NCBI GenBank assembly: GCA_014526335.1
Contig: JACTAT010000128.1
Location: 123,227-187,226, forward strand
DNA from: Chrysaora quinquecirrha
Lineage: Eukaryota > Cnidaria > Scyphozoa > Semaeostomeae > Pelagiidae
DNA length: 64,000 nucleotides
Reading direction: 5' to 3'
Shown: positions 57,124 through 64,000 of the stretch, in pieces
How the letters are laid out: each line of letters opens with the position of its first letter
Position numbering within the stretch: the first letter of the stretch is position 1
Translations under genes and position numbers: made by a program
The notes under the pieces: generated by a model
The model's database searches: none
What the model was told of the DNA's origin: nothing
What the model saw: the letters and a program-made list of their open reading frames with translations, nothing else

Positions 57124-58288
57124 CATGGACAGAAACACAACAGAAAAGGATGATGATCCATCTCCCGAACTTAAAAAGTCGAGGCTCGGCAGGAAACAAG
57201 ACCAAAAAATGTATTTATGCCTTGCTGAAAACATAGCAAAATACTTAAAAAAAAAGATGTTCACGTAAAGGTGCTGGACGAGATTTCTTACAGAGATGAA
57301 GTATGGTGTGACATTGTGTCGTACACTGCAAAGGCAAATGATATCAACGAACGTAAACGTGTTTTCACAATTTGGAAAGAGAACTGGGGAAGGATTAGGG
57401 AATTGGTTGATTCGAATCTACATGAGGAAAGGCCTAAAACGAATGAGGAAACAGAGTCAACTCTGGAAAAACGGGAGGAGATTTCTCTAAAAACCATAAA
57501 TGATGTGGAGAGTGGGAACACAACGACAGACAAACACCGTCGTCTCGAAAACAACGGGCAAAGAAAAATACACCCGTTGGTTTTCTCAAGACTGACAGCA
57601 TCTTTGGAAGAAGTCCGAACGTAGCAGCAGTGCATGTGGTGTATGTGAAAAGTACTCGCACAATGAGGCGGCTGATGACCTATGGATCAGATGTGATATG
57701 TGCCAGACATGTTATCACGTCCAGTGCATTGGCATTGACGACAACAGCGAAGAGATTTTGACTAACAAGACTTTATCTAGTAAAATAAAATTCCACTGCA
57801 GCTTAAATTCATGTCAGTCAGAGAATGTAGTGTTTGAGTATAAAGAGAAAAGCAAAACAGTGAGGCTACCTATAAACATAATGAAGAAAGAAAACCTTGC
57901 AAAACTAGAAAAAGTAGATGTCATGCGCTTCACTAGCAGTAGCTCTGAATGTAACTCAGACGACAGTGTGAGATCAGCAAACTACAATGATGCCATAAAA
58001 GAAGAATAACTTGCTGGAAATGAAGAAATAGAAGAAAAGCATAATTTAACTGAGGAAGAGAGTTGGGTACGTATTCCACACGAATCTGACGGTGCCGGTT
58101 TCTTGAATAATGATTTAGAATATCAAAACATTTCTCAGGAACAGAATATTGTGGATAATGAACAAGATGCAGGAGGTGCTACTAGCACTGTGCCTAGAAC
58201 ACTAATCTTGGTCGACTGGAGGTCGCAAACGCGTTCTTTTTGGTTGCTCCAGGAAATTTTGAATTTGCCAGGGAATACACTGCTTTAG
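57124..58288 (+). pseudogene. PHD-finger protein upstream of LINE ORF1
   Basis: A start at about 57124 gives MDRNTTEKDDDPSPELKKSR. A one-base change in an A9 run near 57248 moves the frame to 57271-57624 (VLDEISYRDEVWCDIVSYT, KRVFTIWKENWGRIRELV). A further shift leads to SACGVCEKYSHNEAADDLWIRCDMCQTCYHVQC (about 57632-57730), a PHD finger with C-x2-C and CxxC-x4-HxxC spacing, completed by a later FHCSLNSC. The same frame continues past a TAA at 58007-58009 to 58288 as an acidic tail. Its position and strand suggest the first ORF of the LINE, but it may also be host or TE sequence that the LINE entered. Confidence 0.5.
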
Positions 58289-58392
58289 TCATGAAAGTTA
58301 TCTATTAAATAAGTTCTGAGCATGAGCTAAATAGTTTGTAGGAATCTTATAAAATGGTTTAGTTTTAATTTCTAAGTTAAATTACTTTTCTC

Positions 58393-59125
58393 ATGCCCAC
58401 CACTACCCGTCGTCAACAATCCAATATGGCCACGAAGGACGAAGTGAGGAAAATTATCACTGATGCTCTAAAGCCGATTCAAGATAAAATTGATGAGTTA
58501 CCAGAGAGAAACTGGATTAATGATACTGTAAACGAAGCAGTCAAGAAGTTGGAGGATAAATTTAATGAGAAGTGGGAAACGTGCACTACGAAGATAAAAA
58601 ATCTCGAGAGAAGAGTTGACGAGCTTGAAGGCGTGTTGACAGTAATTGAAAGGCTCGAAGCAAGGGTGGACGATGGTGAACAGTATAGTCGTCGACTGTG
58701 TTTAAGAATCAACGGAGTTCCACTACCTAATGGGAATGATAAGGAAGATTGTATAGAGAAAGTCCAAGAGCTTATCGAAGAAACTGGCGTTAACGTGTCC
58801 AAGGATTCAATCGACAGGGCTCATAGAATTGGTCGAGTAAATAATGAAGGGAAGCAACAAATCATCGTGCGTTTCAAATCGTTTCGGAAAGAACCATGGT
58901 GTACAAGGCCAGGAAGAAGTGTAAAAAGCCGCGATGTTTTTGGACCTGACGAAGAGAAGACTTGGGCTTTTGTTTTGGGCCAAAGAAACCATCAAAAGCA
59001 TGCCAAATATCGAGTTTGCCTTTGCAGATATCAATTGTAATGTTGGCTTGAAGCTGAAATCTGGAAAATTTGTCTTTTTTAACAGTGAACAGGAATTTTA
59101 CGAAAGTATTGAGAAAACCACGTAG
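58393..59125 (+). pseudogene. LINE ORF1: coiled coil plus RRM-like RNA-binding protein
   Basis: Starts MPTTTRRQQSNM. A charged coiled coil (KKLEDKFNEKWETC, RRVDELEGVL, RLEARVDDGEQYSRR) leads to LRINGVPLP, DSIDRAHRIGR and QQIIVRFKSF, the L1-type ORF1 pattern of coiled coil plus RRM. Near 58885 a shift gives RTMVYKARKKC, and a second near 58934 gives LDLTKRRLGLL and FAFADINCNVGLKL, ending at 59125. The RNA-binding C-terminal domain is thus complete in sequence but split over three frames. It would coat the element RNA. Confidence 0.75.
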
Positions 59126-59652
59126 TTTCTTTTTTTCCTTCAATTTTGACTGTCGCTGGTTGTTGTTATTTAGGTAAGTATTCATTTTTCTCTAGATACC
59201 CCTTCGTGTTGTGTTGTTGATATTTATCTTGTTGACGTTGATCCTTATTAGGAGGGGTATTCTAGAATTAGTACGCTAATTAGCATCAAAGCAATTGTAC
59301 AATAATATCATCTGAAAAACTTTCCATTATAACACATGACTCCCTCTTAGTTTATAAAAAAGGCTTCCTTTTTCGGGTGTGGTAGGGGTAAAAGTATCTA
59401 AATACACACATTATTTTTCATTTTTGCTTCTTTTTGACCAAGTCTTATTTTTTCAATGGAGTCATGCAAGCGAAAAGCTCATGCTCACAATGCTCACATT
59501 GCTGTGAAAATGCTTTCAATCTCTTTGTTTGAAATTTTTTTATTTACAATTGCTTTATTTTTAATTTGTTGTAATTATCAATGCCGGTATCCAAAAAGAT
59601 TGATCACAGGGTGTTTGTTCTCCAATGACCAAAGGGATAGAAGACGTCTCCA

Positions 59653-62600
59653 ATGCCTATAGGAATTGAGCAGTGGCGTGCAGGAATCTTTGAAAGAAAA
59701 GCTATTTTCTGTACACATGTTTTATACAGAACTCCTTCAGTAGAGTCACTGTTCTCCTTCTTGTATACCTTTGTTCACTTGTTCGCAATGATATGGCTGT
59801 TAGCAGTAATTATTCCACTTCCTATCCATTTTACGACCGTACTATTTTTCGTCCCTGATTGGGTTTTTAATTGTGGACAATTCTACAACATAACGAGTAT
59901 GGGCTCCCGTTTTAATGCCAGTTATTGCAAGTGTAGCACATATTATCGATATTTCATGTGCAAGAAATACCCTTAAAAACTACATTCTTTTGTTTATGCC
60001 GTCTTGATCTGCCAATTTATCGAGTTATATTTGCTTGTGCCAAATGACCCCTTGCAAATTCTTCTTTTGAAAGCTGGCGATATTGAAACCAACCCGGGGC
60101 CTCACCAAGAAAATTGTTTCAAGTTTTTCCATTGGAATTTGAACAGTATTTGTGCCAGAGGTAAAGTAAAAATCAATTCAATCGAGGCTTACGATTCTGT
60201 ACATAAGTTTGATGTCATAGGACTATCCGAGACTATGCTAAATGATACGATTACCAACGATGATATTCATATCGAGGGCTTTAGCAGAGAAGTTTACAGG
60301 AGTGATCACCCCAGCAATGCTAAAATTGGTGGCGTATGTCTTTATTTTCGTGAAGGTCTTGCAATAAAACGCAGGCATGATCTTGAGATAATTCAAGAAA
60401 TGGTTGTTTCAGAAATGTGCATAGCACGCAAGAAAATTTTCTTTGTTTTACTCTACCGTAGTCCAAGCCAAAATAGCGCAGAATTCGAAAGTTTTATCAA
60501 TAGACTACAACTTTTGATAGCTCGCATTAAGAACGAGAACCCATACTTGTTGACAATAACGGGCGACTTAAACTGTAGATCCGATCAATGGTGGTCGGAA
60601 GATATTGAAAGTCCTGAGGGGTCTTCTCTTGAAGAAGTGCTAAATGAAAATAACCTGCATCAGCTAATTGATGAGCCAACAAATATAAGGGGAGAAAGCT
60701 TGACATGTATTGATTTGATAATTACGGATCAACCAAATCTGTTTGTTGAAACAGGCGTCCATCTCTCCCTTGACGATAACTGCCAGCATCAGATAATTCA
60801 CGGGAAACTTAATATTACATTGCCATGTCCACCCCCTTATAGAAGGACTATCTGGGACTATCAAAAGGCAGACATGCGTACCATTAAAAATATACTTAAT
60901 GAAATAAATTGGGAGTCTAGATTTTACGGACTAGATTCAGAAGAAATGGTGGTAACATTTACTGATAATTTACTTTCTGTTCTTTCTGCGAATATTCCTA
61001 ATCGGGAAATTAAATGTAACGACAAAGACCCACTTTGGAAAACACAAGGTCTCCAAACTGCCATTAAACGTAAGCATAGGCTCTATCGTAGTTTTGTTCA
61101 ACATGGTAGAAATTTAGAAGACTGGGAACGAGTAAGGGTCGCTCGCAATGAAGCATCTCGTTTGATCACTTGTGCGAAAGAAAAGTACCTCTTAAGCATT
61201 GGCCAAAAGCTCTCCGATTCAGACCAAGGGAAAAAATCCTATTGGTCTATTTTGAATAGACTAATTAATAAGAAAAGTGCTGTTAACATCCCCCCTCTGC
61301 TTGAAAACGGAATATTCATAACAAAGCTAGAAACTAAAGCCAATATTTTAAATGACTATTTTGTGGAGCAATGCTCGGCAACTGTGACCAATAGCACGTT
61401 GCCATCTTCCGCTCCTTGGACAGCAATAAAGCTCACGGTTGTGATGTACTTTCTGTTGCTATGATAAAACTGTGCGACGATTGTCTTGTTGAACCATTAT
61501 CTTTGATTTTCAAGAAATGCCTAGAAAGCGGGGTCTACCCATCAAGCTGGAAAAAAGCAAATATCATCCCAGTCCACAAAAAGGGTAGTAGACAAGATAA
61601 AAAGAATTATCGTCCCATTTCACTCTTGCCCATCTGTGGCAAAATTTTGGAGAAACTGATATTTGATGAAATCTATCAACATTTATCTGCAAACCAAATC
61701 CTAACACCCCACCAGTCAGGTTTTCGTCCCGGTGACTCTACTATCAACCAACTTTTACTGATCACACATAAAATTTATGTTGCTTTTGAAGAAATTCCCA
61801 GTAATGAAACTCGAGCTGTCTTTCTTGACTTATCAAAAGCGTTTGACAGAGTTTGGCACGAGGGGCTACTTTACAAACTAGAAATGTGTGGAATATCTGG
61901 CAATTTTCTTGCTCTTCTGTAGTTTTTGTCTAACCGTAGGCAGCGAGTCTTGATAAACGGCAAAAACTCTGAATGGAAAATGGTAACTTCAGGAGTTCCC
62001 CAAGGCTCAGTTTTAGGCCCACTTTTCTTTCTTGTTTATATAAATGATCTTATCGAAAATATCCACAGTGATATTAAACTATTTGCAGATGACACATCGT
62101 TGTTCTCTGTTGTAAAAAGTGAAATAGAAACAGCTGAAAACCTAAATAGAGATCTTGAGAGAGTTAGACTATGGGCATGGCAATGGAAAATGCAATTCAA
62201 TGCAGATAAAACCGAAGAAGTAATTTTTTCAACAAAAAGAAATAAACCAAATCATCCCTTGCTTCAGTTAGGACAGGAAGAAGTGTTAAGAAAGAGCGAA
62301 CATAAACACCTCGGTATTATTCTTGATGAGAAATTAAACTTTCAGAGCCACATAAAGACAGCTATAGCAAAGGCTCGGAGAGGTATTGGGATCATCAAAT
62401 ACCTATCAAGGTACGTCAACAGGGAAGTGCTTGATCAAGTTTATAAGCTTCATGTTAGACCTCATCTTGACTATGGTGACATTTTGTACCATAAGTATGA
62501 TCCCGAAATGAGACAGAATTTCACTAAAAAGCTAGAACAAGTGCAATACTCTGCTGCGTTAGCCGTATCAGGAGCATGGAAAGGAACAAGTGGGCAAAGG

Positions 62601-63276
62601 ATTCTCCAGGAACTTGGTTGGGAAACCCTTTATGAAAGAAGATGGTATCGACGACTATGCCATTTTTCAATCTACGTGTAAATAAGTCTCCGTCTTACTT
62701 GTTCAATGAAATCCCTTTAGAGAGAGAGGTACCATATCGTTTAAGGTCAACTCGTTTATACGCACAACCTACTAGTAGAACAACTCGCTTTTCTAACACG
62801 TACTTTCAAAGTACCCCCTTTGAATGGAACCTGCTAGACGATGATATAAGAAACTCCTTATCAATTGGGGAATTTAAGCGTAAACTCCTCCTTAATATAC
62901 GCCCTCCATGTAGGTCTGCTTACAATGTACATAATGTTAAAGGTATAAGAAACATAACAAGGCTCAGAGTGGAATTCAGCCCTCTGAATGAACACCGATT
63001 CAGGCATAGCTTTGATTGTTTGAGTCCCTTTGTACGTGTGGTTTGGAAAATGAGGATAACGAACATTTCCTCCTGCACTGCCCTCTTTTCACCAATGCTC
63101 GTAGAGATCTCTTTGGTCAGATTGGAGATATCCCGCTATTGAACCTTCCAGTTTTAAACAATAAAGCATTATGTAACCTTTTGTTATACGGTGATGAAAA
63201 ATTAAACATTGTATCTAACAGAATCATTTTGGAAGCTACAATATCATACATTGAAAAAACTAAGCGGTTCCAATAA
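59653..63276 (+). pseudogene. LINE ORF2: hydrophobic leader - 2A - APE endonuclease - reverse transcriptase
   Basis: 59653-59973 encodes a hydrophobic leader (FVHLFAMIWLLAVIIPLPI). After TAA 59974-59976 the same frame runs to 61464. GDIETNPGP at 60076-60102 is a full 2A consensus (DxExNPGP), so ribosome skipping would release the leader from the enzyme. APE motifs follow: WNLNSI, GLSETM, LLYRSPSQ, TITGDLNC, TCIDLIITD, CQHQII. RT is in another frame from about 61416: KGSRQDKKNYRPISLLP, HQSGFRPGDST, VFLDLSKAFDRVWH, TAG at 61920-61922, GVPQGSVLGPLFF, FADD at 62082-62093, HKHLGIILDEKLNF. A shifted tail ends with zinc-binding CTCGxxxEDNEHFLLHC to 63276. Confidence 0.85.
60046..60102 (+). other. 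2A-like co-translational cleavage peptide coding site
   Basis: Codons for LQILLLKAGDIETNPGP. The break would fall between Gly (60097-60099) and Pro (60100-60102). The Leu-rich stretch before GDxExNPGP is usual for active 2A sequences. 2A-like sequences at the N-terminus of LINE ORF2 are known from other invertebrates and trypanosomes. Confidence 0.9.
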
Positions 63277-63548
63277 TATCGAAAGAATTCCAATATTCAC
63301 CCTGTGTAGCATCCTTTTTTCGGCTTTGGTATGTTTTTTTTTTCTCTACTTTTACGTTGTCTTTTTTTTACTTTACTTTGTCTTTGTGTGTTAATATTTT
63401 GTTTTAATGAAATTAACAGTAGAATTGTCTTTAAGAATGTCATTCATGTTGGCGACCAGATGACCTTGTGTCTTTCGCCATCATGAATGTCACATTAAAC
63501 ATTACTTTATTATTTTAACTAGGTTTTGTTGTTATATAAAAAAAAAAA
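63277..63548 (+). other. LINE 3' untranslated region and poly(A)
   Basis: About 260 bp, pyrimidine-rich at 63310-63390, then GTTGGCGACCAGATGACCTT and an A-run of 11. No sharp target duplication was seen on the far side. Confidence 0.6.
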
Positions 63549-63549
63549 C

Positions 63550-64000
63550 CCCTCTGTTAGAGTCTTTTACGATCTCGCAGACCATGATATAATATCATGG
63601 GATGCAACTGGGAAGATTGTGCGCTCTTCTTTGACGAAAAAGAAATTGTTTTACTATGAGATAACTGCACGCCATCCAAAGAAGGGAATGATAAGCGTAC
63701 CATTATCAGCAATGATAAGTGATACTCATACTCTCCCTGTGTTGCAAAACTGGCTCAATTTATTACGACATAATGAGAAAGAGATTTTTGGCTCCAACAA
63801 CCTCTCACAGCCTGTTCAGTTTAACAGTGACAGAGCACTGGTTTTAGTTCTTGCTGCCTTACAAGTCATTAACAGAGAGGACATGGCAGCATTCTTGGAC
63901 AGAGCTTGGAATGTCGTGAATGGCAAAGTTACAATCAAAGAACTCATGATGATTAATGTTCATGCGTGTGCTTTCCATTTTATGCGCGACGCAAAGAAAT
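63550..64000 (+). CDS. Open frame of a transposase-like protein, partial (runs off the window)
   Basis: From about 63556 to the window end the plus strand is open for 148 codons. It reads SVRVFYDLADHDIISWD, KKKLFYYEITARHPKKGMISVP, AMISDTHTLPVLQNWL, PVQFNSDRALVLVLAALQ and MMINVHACAFHFMRDAKK. The pattern (FYYExT, SDTHT...I..WL, a D.A. block, then HxCAFHFM) recalls the core of a DDE-type TE family common in cnidarian-like genomes. I cannot name the superfamily. No start codon context is visible. It begins directly after the LINE poly(A), so the LINE may have inserted in this gene. Confidence 0.45.

Larger units (their letters stand above)
57124..63548 (+). mobile_element. Near-complete non-LTR retrotransposon (CR1/L2-like) with 2A peptide
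   Basis: Order on +: PHD protein (57124-58288), coiled-coil ORF1 (58393-59125), ORF2 with hydrophobic leader, 2A, APE endonuclease and RT (59653-63276), 3' UTR, and an A11 run at about 63538-63548. The 5' end is not defined and no target duplication was found next to the poly(A). Frame breaks: one in the PHD part's A-run, one pair in ORF1, and one stop plus several shifts in ORF2. The sequence otherwise reads well, so it is the best-preserved retroelement here. Confidence 0.75.

Noticed and set aside
60046..60102. 2A peptide considered as evidence for an integrated picorna-like virus
   Set aside because: It is followed by APE endonuclease and reverse transcriptase of a LINE; no viral capsid, helicase or RNA polymerase is present.
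57124..63548. Target-site duplication of the LINE
   Set aside because: The sequence after the poly(A) (CTGTTAGAGTC) has no convincing copy upstream. A shared TACGATCTCG at 56596 and 63571 is not adjacent to the poly(A) and is probably chance.
1..64000. tRNA, rRNA or SINE genes
   Set aside because: I found no A-box/B-box pair with a foldable tRNA and no rRNA core sequence. A covariance-model scan would be decisive.

Overview
The window is eukaryotic, almost certainly from an invertebrate animal. It shows spliceosomal introns with GT...AG borders, non-LTR retrotransposons, an LTR retrotransposon and many cut-and-paste DNA transposons, at roughly 35-38% GC. The families (2A-bearing LINE, PIN/XPG-like TE proteins, THAP/YqaJ element, Ulp1-carrying MULE, P-type and hAT elements) are typical of cnidarian-like or other aquatic invertebrate genomes, but the species cannot be fixed from the sequence. 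I see no convincing single-copy host gene, no rRNA or tRNA and no CRISPR. Nearly every recognisable coding stretch is transposon-derived, and most are broken by stops or frameshifts.

Layout. 2-3140: decayed TE protein with a PIN/XPG-like nuclease fold (copy A). About 4.26-15.0 kb: one transposon of the THAP-transposase plus YqaJ type (ISL2EU-like). Its SWIM-YqaJ-PHD gene is on + and its THAP-DDE transposase on -, convergent. A 7,276-bp MULE (6365-13640) is inserted in the transposase, with 9-bp target duplications and ~52-bp terminal inverted repeats. The MULE carries its own intron-containing transposase, a SWIM motif and a Ulp1-like cysteine peptidase. 15.0-16.9 kb: AT-rich, no genes. 16.9-18.4 kb: 5'-truncated LINE. 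19.3-21.0 kb: P-type fragment fused to a hAT pseudogene. 21.3-21.8 kb: Harbinger pseudogene (-). 23.4-26.5 kb: two hAT remnants (-). 27.2-28.3 kb: PIN/XPG-like TE protein, copy B.

28.8-41.2 kb is a second nest. An L2-like LINE is present as an endonuclease half (28.8-30.05) and a reverse transcriptase half (39.9-41.2). Between them lies a minus-strand P-type transposase gene, itself split by a 3,596-bp hAT element (35643-39238) with a perfect 8-bp target duplication. 43.2-44.5 kb is a Tc1/mariner-like non-autonomous element containing a 719-bp Harbinger-like element. 44.7-45.8 kb holds a G2E3/HECT-like remnant. 46.9-50.1 kb has no clear genes. 50.1-52.7 kb is an internally deleted Bel/Pao LTR retrotransposon. 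53.7-54.7 kb is a ~187-bp satellite array. About 57.1-63.5 kb is a near-complete LINE with a PHD protein, a coiled-coil ORF1 and an APE-RT ORF2 that begins with a hydrophobic leader and a 2A-like peptide. The window ends inside another open transposase-like reading frame.

The most informative structures are the two reconstructable nested insertions, the MULE with a Ulp1 peptidase, the two-gene THAP/YqaJ element, and the 2A-containing LINE.
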